Shown: positions 54,142 to 63,558, numbered from the stretch's first letter. The stretch is 64,000 nt of DNA from Maribacter stanieri (GCF_900112245.1 NZ_FOYX01000001.1:248001-312000); one strand, 5' to 3'. Program-made: numbers and translations. The notes: generated from the sequence alone by a model not told the origin.

Positions 54142-54921
54142 ATGAAAGAAAAACTATCCGTAGTAAAAATTGGAGGAAACGTCATAGAAGATGAAAAAGC
54201 ATTAGATAATTTTCTCTCTGCATTTTCTCGACTAGAGGGACTTAAAATATTAGTACATGGCGGTGGAAAATTAGCTACTCAATTAGCTACCAAATTGGGA
54301 ATTGAATCTAAAATGATTGATGGCAGACGTATTACCGATGCCGAAACGGTAGATATTATTACCATGGTTTATGGGGGATTAGCCAATAAGAAAATTGTAG
54401 CTCAACTACAATCTAAAAATATCAATGCCATTGGCTTAAGTGGTGCGGACGGTAACAGCATACAAGCTCATAAACGTCCTGTAAAACAAATTGACTACGG
54501 CTTTGTTGGAGATATTGACGGTGTTAGTTCTGAATTATTAAAAAACCTGCTATCTATAAACCTTACTCCTATTTTCTGTGCGCTTTCTCATGACGGTGCC
54601 GGACAATTACTAAACACCAATGCCGACACTATTGCCTCTGAAATTGCAATTGGAATGGCTTCTGTTTTTGAGACCACCCTCTATTATTGCTTTGAGAAAA
54701 AAGGTGTTTTACTAGATATTACAGATGAAAATAGCGTGGTTAAAAACATTGATACAAGCAAATACAAGGAATTATTGTCTAAAGGTGTTATAGCCGATGG
54801 TATGCTACCTAAACTTCATAATTGCTTTCATGCATTAGATAACAATGTTGAAAAAGTTTGCTTAGGTGATGTTAGTATGCTAGATAAAAATACAAAACTG
54901 TTCACTACCTTAAAATTATAA
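54142..54921 (+). CDS. argB: N-acetylglutamate kinase
   Basis: The protein is 259 residues from ATG 54142; ATG 54133 would overlap the SDR stop by eight bases and adds three residues. The amino-acid kinase fold shows KEKLSVVKIGGNVIED, KILVHGGGKLATQLATKLGI, GRRITDAETVDIITMVYGG and ISNTNAD-like LLNTNADTIASEIAI. It phosphorylates N-acylglutamate. Argentine-type feedback regulation cannot be judged from the sequence. It precedes argE by one base. Confidence 0.92.
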   Translation: MKEKLSVVKIGGNVIEDEKALDNFLSAFSRLEGLKILVHGGGKLATQLATKLGIESKMIDGRRITDAETVDIITMVYGGLANKKIVAQLQSKNINAIGLSGADGNSIQAHKRPVKQIDYGFVGDIDGVSSELLKNLLSINLTPIFCALSHDGAGQLLNTNADTIASEIAIGMASVFETTLYYCFEKKGVLLDITDENSVVKNIDTSKYKELLSKGVIADGMLPKLHNCFHALDNNVEKVCLGDVSMLDKNTKLFTTLKL

Positions 54922-54922
54922 G

Positions 54923-55987
54923 ATGAACCAAACAGAACTTACAGAAAGTGCAATAGCATTATTGAAAGAATTGATTTCAATTGAATCTTTTTCCAAAGAG
55001 GAAGATAAAACCGCAGATGCTATACAGGCTTGGTTGGGAAAATACAATATCCCAACAGATAGGGACCTCAACAATATCATCGCCAAGAATAAATATTGGG
55101 ACGAATCAAAACCCACATTACTTTTAAACTCTCATCACGATACTGTAAAACCAAATACTGCATATACCAAAGACCCATTTCTACCACATATTGAAGATGG
55201 CAAACTATTTGGGTTAGGTAGTAATGATGCTGGTGGACCTTTAGTTTCCCTATTGGCGACTTTCGTTACATATTACAACTCTGAAAATCTCAACCATAAT
55301 ATTTTAATGGTAGCTTCTGCAGAAGAAGAAAATGCTGGGGAAAATAGCCTACGTGGATTATTGCCAAAATTGCCTCATATTGATGTTGCAATTGTTGGTG
55401 AACCTACCTTAATGCAACTTGCCATAGCCGAAAAGGGCCTTGTAGTTTTTGATGCCGTAATAAAAGGCACACCATCACATGCAGCGCACCCCAACGAGGA
55501 CAATGCTATTTATAAGTCAATCAAAGTATTAGATTGGTTCAAAAATTATAAATTCGAGAAAAGCTCTGAAGCTTTGGGCGATGTAAAAATGACCGTTACC
55601 CAAATAAATGCTGGAACGCAGCATAACGTAGTACCTGCACAGGTTGATTTAGTAGTTGATGTAAGGGTCAACGATGCCTATAGCAATAAAGAAATTGCAG
55701 ATTTGCTAAAGAAGGATGCTCCATGCGAATTAAAGGAACGATCTTTGCGTCTAAATTCATCGAAAATAAATAAAGACCATCCGTTAGTGCAGTCTGGCAT
55801 TGCGTTAGGTAGAACAACTTATGGCTCACCTACTCTTTCTGATCAGGCAGCGTTAAGTTGTCAATCTTTAAAATTAGGCCCAGGAGATAGCACACGTTCT
55901 CATTCTGCCAATGAATTTATCTATGTTGATGAAATTGTAGAAGGTATTGATTTGTATATTAAAATATTAAAAGGATTTTTGCACTAA
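54923..55987 (+). CDS. argE: Acetylornithine/succinyl-type deacylase, M20 family
   Basis: This 354-residue zinc hydrolase of family M20 removes the acyl group after carbamoylation, giving citrulline or ornithine. Metal ligands are LLLNSHHDTVKP, GSNDAGGPLVSLLATF, ASAEEENAGENSLRG (the EE pair), VGEPTLMQLAIAEKG and the terminal His in TRSHSANEF. Because the carbamoyltransferase acts on N-acylornithine, the natural substrate would be N-acylcitrulline. It is followed by a 91-base spacer with short iterated words before argH. Confidence 0.9.
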   Translation: MNQTELTESAIALLKELISIESFSKEEDKTADAIQAWLGKYNIPTDRDLNNIIAKNKYWDESKPTLLLNSHHDTVKPNTAYTKDPFLPHIEDGKLFGLGSNDAGGPLVSLLATFVTYYNSENLNHNILMVASAEEENAGENSLRGLLPKLPHIDVAIVGEPTLMQLAIAEKGLVVFDAVIKGTPSHAAHPNEDNAIYKSIKVLDWFKNYKFEKSSEALGDVKMTVTQINAGTQHNVVPAQVDLVVDVRVNDAYSNKEIADLLKKDAPCELKERSLRLNSSKINKDHPLVQSGIALGRTTYGSPTLSDQAALSCQSLKLGPGDSTRSHSANEFIYVDEIVEGIDLYIKILKGFLH

Positions 55988-56078
55988 GCTTTCAGCTAGC
56001 AATTAATAAATTATAAAGAGCTAACAGTATCTTCAATTTAATGAAATTGATATTTGCTCTTGAACTTGAACTTGACTT

Positions 56079-57356
56079 ATGAAACTCTGGGATAAAGGAT
56101 TTAGCACCGATAAGAAAATAGACCATTTTACGGTAGGAAATGATAGAGAACTTGATTTGCATTTAGCAAAGTATGATGTAATTGCATCTAAAGCCCACGC
56201 TAAAATGCTAGGTGAAATTGGTTTAATAACTCCCAAAGAAACCAAAGAACTTGTAAATGAGCTAAATCATATTGCAGCTAGAATTGAAAAGGGTACATTT
56301 TCTATAGAGAAATCTTTTGAGGACATGCATTCAAAAATTGAATACATGCTTACCCTTAGTTTAGGCGATACAGGTAAAAAAATACATACGGCAAGATCTA
56401 GAAACGATCAAGTTTTAGTGGCAATGCATCTTTATCTAAAAGATGAACTAGATGAAATAAAATCAATGACCAAATCGCTTTTTAACCTTCTTCTGGTAAA
56501 AGCGCAAGAACATAAAGATGTAATGTTGCCGGGTTATACCCACTTACAAATTGCTATGCCATCTTCTTTTGGACTTTGGTTTTCTGCTTATGCAGAAAGT
56601 TTAATAGATGATCTTTATTTTATTGAAGCAGCATATAAAGTTGCCGATCAAAACCCTTTAGGAAGTGCTGCAGGTTACGGTAGTTCATTTGCTATTGACC
56701 GCAGATTCACTACCAAAGAAATGGGCTTTAGTACCTTAAAATATAACGTAGTTGCCGCTCAAATGAGTAGAGGAAAAGCTGAAAAGGCTACCGCTTTCGG
56801 TATTGCCAACATTGCCGCTACCCTATCTAAAATGGCAATGGACATCTGCCTCTACATGAGTCAGAACTTCGATTTTATTTCATTCCCAGATGAATTGACT
56901 ACAGGTTCTAGCATTATGCCACATAAGAAGAACCCAGATGTATTTGAATTAGTTCGTGGTAAATGTAATAAGCTACAATCTATACCCAATCAATTAACCT
57001 TAATCATCAATAACCTTCCGAGTGGTTACCATAGAGATTTGCAATTGGTGAAAGAAATAATTGTTCCGGCTATTCAAGATATGAAAGCTTGTTTAGAGAT
57101 TTTGACGTTTAGTCTAAAAGAAATTAGAGTGAATAAAAACATTCTGGACGACCCAAAATACGACTACTTATTTAGTGTAGATACCTTAAATGAATTGGTA
57201 CAGAACGGCATGCCATTTAGAGATGCTTACAAGAAAATGGGGCAAGAAATAAATGATGGTACGTTTACACCTAAAAGAGATATTCATCACACCCATGAAG
57301 GTAGTTTAGGTAATTTATGTTTAAAGGAAATTCATGATAAGATGAAAAAGGTTTAA
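56079..57356 (+). CDS. argH: Argininosuccinate lyase
   Basis: The last arginine step, splitting argininosuccinate into arginine and fumarate, is carried out by this 425-residue enzyme. It has the fumarase/aspartase superfamily signature TGSSIMPHKKNPDVFELVRG (about 280-299) and the upstream motifs TARSRNDQVLVAM and GYTHLQIAMPSSFG. It is slightly shorter than the E. coli enzyme. Its stop overlaps the convergent BrkB-family gene stop by four bases, so it ends the operon. Confidence 0.95.
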   Translation: MKLWDKGFSTDKKIDHFTVGNDRELDLHLAKYDVIASKAHAKMLGEIGLITPKETKELVNELNHIAARIEKGTFSIEKSFEDMHSKIEYMLTLSLGDTGKKIHTARSRNDQVLVAMHLYLKDELDEIKSMTKSLFNLLLVKAQEHKDVMLPGYTHLQIAMPSSFGLWFSAYAESLIDDLYFIEAAYKVADQNPLGSAAGYGSSFAIDRRFTTKEMGFSTLKYNVVAAQMSRGKAEKATAFGIANIAATLSKMAMDICLYMSQNFDFISFPDELTTGSSIMPHKKNPDVFELVRGKCNKLQSIPNQLTLIINNLPSGYHRDLQLVKEIIVPAIQDMKACLEILTFSLKEIRVNKNILDDPKYDYLFSVDTLNELVQNGMPFRDAYKKMGQEINDGTFTPKRDIHHTHEGSLGNLCLKEIHDKMKKV

Positions 57357-58237
57357 CTCACTTTTACATACTTATCTGAATATATTTTGGTAAACTGTGC
57401 TCCAAATGTTACTATTAAACTAGAATAGGACACCCATAGCATTACCAAAATTATACTGCCAGCTGCACCATATGTTGAACCTGGTTCTGCTTTACCAAAG
57501 TAAAATGCCAGTGCATATTTACCCACTAAAAATAAAAATGCAGTAAGTGCGGCACCAACTTTAACCGCTTTCCACCGCACATGGGTACTTGGCAAGTATT
57601 TAAACATTGCACCAAATAATAGGTAGATAAAGGTTAAGGAAATAACAATATCCAACACAAAACCTAGCTCCAACATTCCATCTGGCAAAAGTCTAGATAG
57701 TTCAGCAGAAAATGCCGACAAAAATGAGGTTAGCACAAAACTGATCAGAAGCAGAAATCCGAAAATAAGGATAAACCCAAATCCTTTTAAACGCATAAAT
57801 AGCGTAGATAAAATTTCATTAGTGTACTTTGGTTTCGCTTTCCAAATATCGTTCAATGCGTTTTGTAATTGATAAAAAACACCAGTAGCACCATAAATTA
57901 ATACTCCTACCCCCAAAATTGTAGCTACTATAGATGTATTCTCACTACCTCTATCCGCAATCATTTCTTGTATAGACTGGGCAGTTTCAGGTCCCATTGC
58001 AGACGAAATTTCAGCAAATAATTCTCCACGCACAATTTCCTTTCCCCAAATACCACCAACCAGTTCCAATATTAAAATAAGTAGACCTGGTAAAGATAAA
58101 ATTGCATAATAAGCTATAACCGCACTTATTTGAAAAGGTTCTTTTTCCATCCAAGAATTATAGGTGTTAACCAATAATTTGGGTAGGTGTTGTAACCTGA
58201 ACTTTAAAATTTGATTTTGACCATTTTTTCGCTTCAT
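57353..58237 (-). CDS. YihY/BrkB-family inner-membrane protein
   Basis: This 294-residue protein with about six hydrophobic segments matches the YihY/virulence-factor BrkB family: FQISAVIAYYAILSLPGLLI, GVLIYGATGVFYQLQNALND and YGAAGSIILVMLWVSYSSLI. Family members are annotated variously as envelope biogenesis or transport proteins, and no mechanism is settled. The start has a textbook AAGGAGGA ribosome-binding sequence, unlike most genes here. The stop overlaps argH. Confidence 0.88.
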   Translation of the reverse strand: MKRKNGQNQILKFRLQHLPKLLVNTYNSWMEKEPFQISAVIAYYAILSLPGLLILILELVGGIWGKEIVRGELFAEISSAMGPETAQSIQEMIADRGSENTSIVATILGVGVLIYGATGVFYQLQNALNDIWKAKPKYTNEILSTLFMRLKGFGFILIFGFLLLISFVLTSFLSAFSAELSRLLPDGMLELGFVLDIVISLTFIYLLFGAMFKYLPSTHVRWKAVKVGAALTAFLFLVGKYALAFYFGKAEPGSTYGAAGSIILVMLWVSYSSLIVTFGAQFTKIYSDKYVKVS

Positions 58238-58242
58238 AAATA

Positions 58243-58250
58243 TCCTCCTT
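58243..58250 (-). promoter_or_regulatory. Strong Shine-Dalgarno sequence before the BrkB-family gene
   Basis: The minus strand reads AAGGAGGA five bases before ATG 58237, an exact anti-16S match. Bacteroidota genes rarely use such sequences, so its presence is notable and fixes the start. Confidence 0.6.
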
Positions 58251-58453
58251 TTATGGCATTAATAAAACTACGCTATGTTGTTTTTTGCCATTAATGTTAT
58301 CGGACAAAATACTACCTCAACTGCTTATATGAGAAGACTATTTTCTATAGAACTGTTATTACTATTTGGAAAATAATGAAATTAGCATCCCCACTAATTT
58401 TAGCAAACTATGTCTAAGTGAAAGATTAATTTTGGCGAAGGCTTTAGTAAAGA

Positions 58454-59515
58454 CTAATTACTTTTCAATAAATTATGAATGAATTCTAATTTATTCTTTA
58501 CTGAATCAGATATAATAAAGGGATAAAGATCATCTTCACCCATTGACCTGTTCATACTATTCAATGCAAATAATAATGGAATACCGGTGTCCATTACCTT
58601 CTCAAAGCTAGTTTCTCTATACGGATCGAAACTGGCGTTTATTTTTAGATTTTTCTTAGCCGTTATCTTCGGATTAGTTTTGAGTCCGAAATTATATGCA
58701 GTCTCTAAAACATCTGTCAAATGCAAGTAGTGAGACCAGGTTTCAGCCCAATCTTCCCAAGGGTGAGAAGACGCATATTTGCTTATAAACCTTTGCTGCC
58801 AATTCGCTTGTGGACCGTTGTTGTAATAATTGTTCAAGGCATCACCATACGATATAGATTCATTACCGAATATATTTCTAAATTCTGCTAAAGTATCTGG
58901 TTTATCACGAACAAGTCTTTCCCAAAAATAATGACCTATTTCATGCCTAAAATGACCAAGAAGTGTTCTATAACGCTCAGACATTTGCTTTTTAATCTGC
59001 TCACGAACAACCGGATCCGCTTCTGATATCAACAAGGTTATTACACCATTGGCATGACCTGTCTTTATGTCCTTAGACGCTTCTGGTAAATCTTCTTTCG
59101 CCAAGAAATCAAAACAAAAGCCTTTTATCTCATCTGTTGTTTTACTGACCACAGGTAATTTAAAACGTAATAATTGATAGACTAATCTGTGTTTAGCAAT
59201 TTCAATATGCTTCCACTTAATTAAATTATCATCTTCTAAAATATGGGGAATTGTTCTATTTAAGGAACATGCCAGACAGTATTCATTACCCCTAGAAACA
59301 TCTACTAGCCAATTACAGACATTATGATTGTAATTTTTACAGTACCTATAGGTCTTGTCCTCCAACTCTGGAACATTCCATTGAGATGCTTTCGAATCTA
59401 AGGAAACTGTCTTATTATAATACGAAGAATATCCTAAAAGATAACCACAGTTTACACATGTGTTATTTTCAAAAACAACCGTATTCTTACAATTTGTACA
59501 CTGAAATAATTTCAT
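58454..59515 (-). CDS. Zinc-ribbon metallopeptidase (putative zinc-binding peptidase family)
   Basis: The 353-residue protein has an N-terminal zinc ribbon (CTNCKNTVVFENNTCVNCG, about 5-23) and a second Cys set (YCKNYNHNVCNW, CLACSLN). The peptidase motif HEIGHYFWERL (HExxH) is near 190, with a distal acidic segment EDWAETWSHYLHLTD. The order matches the uncharacterised zinc-ribbon/metallopeptidase family widely distributed in bacteria. No signal peptide is present, so it is cytosolic. The 216-base gap after it up to the BrkB start contains no gene. Confidence 0.8.
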   Translation of the reverse strand: MKLFQCTNCKNTVVFENNTCVNCGYLLGYSSYYNKTVSLDSKASQWNVPELEDKTYRYCKNYNHNVCNWLVDVSRGNEYCLACSLNRTIPHILEDDNLIKWKHIEIAKHRLVYQLLRFKLPVVSKTTDEIKGFCFDFLAKEDLPEASKDIKTGHANGVITLLISEADPVVREQIKKQMSERYRTLLGHFRHEIGHYFWERLVRDKPDTLAEFRNIFGNESISYGDALNNYYNNGPQANWQQRFISKYASSHPWEDWAETWSHYLHLTDVLETAYNFGLKTNPKITAKKNLKINASFDPYRETSFEKVMDTGIPLLFALNSMNRSMGEDDLYPFIISDSVKNKLEFIHNLLKSN

Positions 59516-59552
59516 ATATCCTGAAGTCTTATAACCAGACGAGAACCAGGTG

Positions 59553-60395
59553 TTATTTAATCATCTTAAGGTTTATAACCTCTTGATCCGTTAAATACCT
59601 CCAGTGTCCTCTTGGTAAGTCTTTTTTAGTAAGACCACCATAAACAACCCTGTCAAGCTTTTGAACCTTATACCCTAAGGTTTCGAACAAACGCTCAACA
59701 ATTTTATTTCTAGAACTAAATATTTCTATTCCTACTTCTCGTTTAGGAGCATCGGCAATAAAACTAACATCTTGCACTCTCACTACTTTTTCGTCAACTA
59801 TGACTCCTTCTTGAATTTTCTTTAGATCGGCGCTTCTTAATTCTTGCTCCAATACTAAATGATAAATTTTACGCATACCATTTATAGGGCTCTTAAGCAC
59901 CTTCGTCATGTTACCGTCATTGGTAAATAAAAGTAACCCAGTATGTTCTTTCTCCAATTTATCTATTGGTAGCAATTTTGATTTGGACGCACTAGATATC
60001 AATCCAGATACATGTCTTTTTCCTTTTTCGTCACGTATAGTTGTAACAAAATCTTTTGGCTTATTAAGCAACACGTATTCTTTCTTAACAGGATTTAATA
60101 ATTGACCGTCGAATTTTACTTCATCGCTCAACTTCACCTTATACCCCATTTCTGTGATAGGCTTCCCATTAACAGTTACATTACCTGCAGAAATATAAAT
60201 ATCCGCATCTCTTCTAGAACATACTCCAGAATTTGCTACATATTTATTAAGTCTAATAGAATTTGGATCCATTGGCTTACTCGGCGTCACATTTTTCTTA
60301 ATGGGCGCATTACCTCGAGCATAGCTCTTTTTTTTGAAATTACCTCCTTGTCTGCCTGAAGCATTCTTTCCCCTATTAGAATCATCCCTACTCAT
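59553..60395 (-). CDS. RluB/RsuA-family pseudouridine synthase with altered catalytic motif
   Basis: The protein is 280 residues from ATG 60395; the longer frame is excluded because its first codons overlap a consensus promoter. A basic low-complexity N-terminus leads to an S4 RNA-binding domain (IRLNKYVANSGVCSRRDAD, about 46-65) and the RsuA catalytic domain (YVLLNKPKDFVTT, LLLFTNDGNMTKVL, LPRGHWRYLT). The catalytic segment, normally GRLDxxTxGLLL, reads DKLEKEHTGLLL: the essential Asp is Glu and Arg is Lys. Activity is therefore doubtful. The neighbouring gene is the metallopeptidase. Confidence 0.85.
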   Translation of the reverse strand: MSRDDSNRGKNASGRQGGNFKKKSYARGNAPIKKNVTPSKPMDPNSIRLNKYVANSGVCSRRDADIYISAGNVTVNGKPITEMGYKVKLSDEVKFDGQLLNPVKKEYVLLNKPKDFVTTIRDEKGKRHVSGLISSASKSKLLPIDKLEKEHTGLLLFTNDGNMTKVLKSPINGMRKIYHLVLEQELRSADLKKIQEGVIVDEKVVRVQDVSFIADAPKREVGIEIFSSRNKIVERLFETLGYKVQKLDRVVYGGLTKKDLPRGHWRYLTDQEVINLKMIK

Positions 60396-60413
60396 AACTG
60401 TACTAATTTTGTA

Positions 60414-60443
60414 CAAAGGTAGGAAATTGCATTGCCGTTCAAA
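60414..60443 (-). promoter_or_regulatory. Promoter of the pseudouridine synthase gene (TTTG - 18 bases - TACCTTTG)
   Basis: On the minus strand a -33 TTTG (60443-60440) and a perfect -7 TACCTTTG (60421-60414) are 18 bases apart. The start ATG is 18 bases further on, the same distance seen for mvaD and for tRNA-Phe. Confidence 0.75.
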
Positions 60444-60470
60444 TAGTTATATGTAACATATTACGAACAA

Positions 60471-61376
60471 CTATAGTATTCTGTTTAAAACCAGGTCTAC
60501 ATCTATTAAAAGAATACTAAAGACACCCATTACAATAATAAGTTTAAGAATATTATGTAGCCATACATAGTCTTTTCGTACTTGGGCTTTAAAAAGCAGA
60601 AATATAAACAATACCATTAGTATCACACAAAGCACAAAATAGAAGTTCATATATCCCACATCAAACTTAAATATTAGAAGTAAAGCTGGTACAAGGGTCA
60701 ATAATATTAAAAAAGTTATTAGCAATTTAGATGTTCGCGCTCCGTATATAATGGGAATAGTTTTATAATTCTGAGCTAGATCTCCAGAAATGTTCTCCAA
60801 ATCTTTTATCATCTCTCGTGCAAGAATCAATAAAAAGAGAAATACAGCATGTACAAATATGACTGGTTGCAAATTCTTATAATACACAAAGATTACAAAG
60901 AAAGGGGTAATCGCCAGGGTAGCTGAAATGAAATTACCTAGAAAAGGTATTTTTTTCAACTTATGAGAATAAATCCAAATGCCAAAAATATAAGATGAGA
61001 AAAAGAAAACAGCTCTAAAAGAAACATAACTAGCCGCTATGACTGCCATGAAATTTAATACAAAATATGTTGTTAGCTTAAATCGTTGACTCACCAAACG
61101 ATCCAACATACTTTTACGAGGTTTGTTGATTAGGTCTTTTTCGGCGTCGTAAAAATTATTTATAATATACCCGCCCGCAATTACCATGGCTGAAGCCAAG
61201 ACAATTACAAAAAGGTTAAGATCTAAAACCACTTTACGTACTGGCAATTCTGGTGCCAAAATATAAATAGACGCCAAATATTGAGCTAAAGCTATAACAA
61301 GTATGTTATACCCTCTAACTACTGAAAACAGACTCAGTACTTTTAAAAGTAAGAGCTTATTTTTTCTATTAAGCAT
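60471..61376 (-). CDS. UbiA-family prenyltransferase, (geranylgeranyl)glycerol-phosphate type
   Basis: This 301-residue inner-membrane protein has about eight helices. The first Asp-rich motif is NNFYDAEKDLINKPRKSMLD (about 88-107), a variant of NDxxDxxxD. The second is less canonical (REMIKDLENISGDLAQNYK). In Bacteroidota this enzyme is usually annotated geranylgeranylglycerol-phosphate geranylgeranyltransferase. It starts 12 bases after mevalonate kinase, so it uses a product of the same operon's pathway. Another prenyl acceptor, such as a quinone or haem, cannot be excluded. Confidence 0.78.
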   Translation of the reverse strand: MLNRKNKLLLLKVLSLFSVVRGYNILVIALAQYLASIYILAPELPVRKVVLDLNLFVIVLASAMVIAGGYIINNFYDAEKDLINKPRKSMLDRLVSQRFKLTTYFVLNFMAVIAASYVSFRAVFFFSSYIFGIWIYSHKLKKIPFLGNFISATLAITPFFVIFVYYKNLQPVIFVHAVFLFLLILAREMIKDLENISGDLAQNYKTIPIIYGARTSKLLITFLILLTLVPALLLIFKFDVGYMNFYFVLCVILMVLFIFLLFKAQVRKDYVWLHNILKLIIVMGVFSILLIDVDLVLNRIL

Positions 61377-61388
61377 TTTGGAAATTAC

Positions 61389-62327
61389 CTAAAAATTATA
61401 AACTACTTCCAGTTTATAATCTTTTAACGCAGTTTTAGCTTTTTCTAAATCTTCTGTAAAACCTAGAATATAACCACCACCACCTGAGCCGCAAAGTTTT
61501 AAATAGTAATCATTAGTATCTATACCATTTTTCCATAAGTCATGAAACTTTGCTGGTATCATAGGTTTGAAATTATCTAAAACAACATGTGACAATTGTT
61601 TTAGATTACCGAACAGTGATTGAATATTGCCGTTTACAAAATCTTCTACACAAGCATCTGTGTGCTTTATAAACTGATTTTTTAGCATTTTTCTAAATCC
61701 ATCATTTTTCATTTGTTCCATGAAAATCTGAACCATTGGGGCTGTTTCACCAATAATACCACTATCTAATAAAAATACCGCTCCTTTACCTTCTGCATTC
61801 TGAGAAGGTATGCTGGTAGACTCAATATTATCTTTAGAATTTATTAAAATAGGAAGACTTAAATAACTGTTTAATGGATCAAGACCAGAAGATTTACCAT
61901 GAAAGAACGACTCCATTTTACCGAATATCGTTTTAAGCTTCAATAATTTTTCTCTAGTTAAATTCTCTAAAACCGTTATTTTATCTTGAGCGTATTTATC
62001 ATAAATAGCTGCTACAAGAGCACCACTACTACCTACGCCATAGCCCTGTGGTATAGAACTATCAAAATACATACCTTCGGCAACATCTCTATTTAAAAGA
62101 TCTAAATCAAAAGAAACCAAACTAGGCTCTTCAATTGTAAGATTTTTTAAATATTGAGCAAATGCTTCTAAGCTTTTATTAGATTTTGTTGCCTCTTTAG
62201 ACACACTAGAATCAGATTTCAAAGCTCCTTTATAGAAATTATAAGGTATTGATAATCCTTTGGAATCTTTAATGATACCATACTCCCCGAAGAGAAGAAT
62301 TTTTGAATAAAAAAGAGGTCCTTTCAT
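61389..62327 (-). CDS. mvk: Mevalonate kinase (GHMP superfamily)
   Basis: The 312-residue kinase has an N-terminal YSKILLFGEYGIIKD segment, the ATP loop GYGVGSSGALVAAIYDKY (about 95-112) and the C-terminal GHMP motif KLCGSGGGGYILGFT. Length and order fit mevalonate kinase. It phosphorylates mevalonate made by the HMG-CoA reductase at 5.6 kb. It lies 148 bases after mvaD and 12 bases before the UbiA-type gene. Confidence 0.87.
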   Translation of the reverse strand: MKGPLFYSKILLFGEYGIIKDSKGLSIPYNFYKGALKSDSSVSKEATKSNKSLEAFAQYLKNLTIEEPSLVSFDLDLLNRDVAEGMYFDSSIPQGYGVGSSGALVAAIYDKYAQDKITVLENLTREKLLKLKTIFGKMESFFHGKSSGLDPLNSYLSLPILINSKDNIESTSIPSQNAEGKGAVFLLDSGIIGETAPMVQIFMEQMKNDGFRKMLKNQFIKHTDACVEDFVNGNIQSLFGNLKQLSHVVLDNFKPMIPAKFHDLWKNGIDTNDYYLKLCGSGGGGYILGFTEDLEKAKTALKDYKLEVVYNF

Positions 62328-62475
62328 TTTTAAAAACTAAACAGATATTGAAACTTAAGTATAAATATAATCAAAGATTCATATAAAGTTGAACGTTTTA
62401 CCTTAAATGGTTAAACAAAATAGACGAATCATTTATCTACCAACGTTTTTTACCAAATAATAGTACTATAAACAC

Positions 62476-63558
62476 CTACAACTTCTTAGCACCCAGACCA
62501 ATTCGATCACAAATATACTGTCCATTTTGGCAAAAAGGAACTAACTTCTCTTTAATAAACGGAAAAACGACATCTTTTTCATTTTCCGGATAAAGTACGT
62601 GCACATTGGCACCCGCATCTAAAGTAAAACAAACATGAGTATTAGATTCCTCTCTAAACTTCCAAATTTCATTAATAATGGAGAGTGTATTTGGCTTCAT
62701 TAATATAAAATAAGGATTACTAGTCATCATCATTGCATGTAATGTTAGCGCCTCACTTTCAACTATACTTATAAAATCAATTAAATTACCATCTGCCAAA
62801 ACCTTACCAAGTTTTTCCAAATTTGTATGCGCCTGATCAAACCTTTGCGTCGCAAATGGGTGTCCATGCATGAGTTCATGACCCACCGTACTACTCACTT
62901 GCTTCTCTCCTTTATCAACCAATAAAATGGTATCATGAAAATTATTGAATATTTCATGTACCTCATAAGGATATTTTATTCCATATAAGTTTGAGCTCCC
63001 CTTAATTGAAGATGTTTCACCCCATTGTACCAACGGACCTTCAATGCTACGGCATGCACTACCCGAACCTAAACGAGATAAAAATGATACTTTTCTATTA
63101 AAATCATTAGTTGTAATATTAGGTAAGAACGTTTTTTCCATCTCCATAAAGCACAATGCCAAAGCAGACATACCACTTGCAGATGATGCTATACCACTAC
63201 TATGTGGAAAAGAATTAGATGTATTTATTATAAAATGATAGTCTTTCAAAAATGGCAAATACGCCACTATTCTTTTTAAGAACGTATTTATTTTTGGTTT
63301 AAATTCTTCTTTTGCCTCTCCTTCAAACAATAGGTCGAACGAAAATTCATCACTATGCTGTGCCTTCTTTTTATAATGTACACAAGTTTTTGTTACACAT
63401 GCAGCCAACGTAAAACTAATAGATGGATTTGCAGGAATTTGATTTTCTCTTTTTCCCCAATACTTTACTAAAGCAATATTACTTGGAGAAGAATAGGTTA
63501 CAGAACCTTCTTCTTTCAATGTGGTATATGGAGCTGGAATAAAATCTTTTTCTGACAT
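62476..63558 (-). CDS. mvaD: Diphosphomevalonate decarboxylase
   Basis: The protein is 360 residues from ATG 63558; the longer frame contains a consensus -7 element upstream and is not used. The N-terminal segment SPSNIALVKYWGKRENQIPA is the family signature. The ATP loop is SSGIASSASGMSALALC, and CRSIEGPLVQWG and CFTLDAGANVHVLY with the catalytic Asp are present. It makes isopentenyl diphosphate. It heads the mevalonate kinase/UbiA run and is divergent from the TspO gene. Confidence 0.93.
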   Translation of the reverse strand: MSEKDFIPAPYTTLKEEGSVTYSSPSNIALVKYWGKRENQIPANPSISFTLAACVTKTCVHYKKKAQHSDEFSFDLLFEGEAKEEFKPKINTFLKRIVAYLPFLKDYHFIINTSNSFPHSSGIASSASGMSALALCFMEMEKTFLPNITTNDFNRKVSFLSRLGSGSACRSIEGPLVQWGETSSIKGSSNLYGIKYPYEVHEIFNNFHDTILLVDKGEKQVSSTVGHELMHGHPFATQRFDQAHTNLEKLGKVLADGNLIDFISIVESEALTLHAMMMTSNPYFILMKPNTLSIINEIWKFREESNTHVCFTLDAGANVHVLYPENEKDVVFPFIKEKLVPFCQNGQYICDRIGLGAKKL

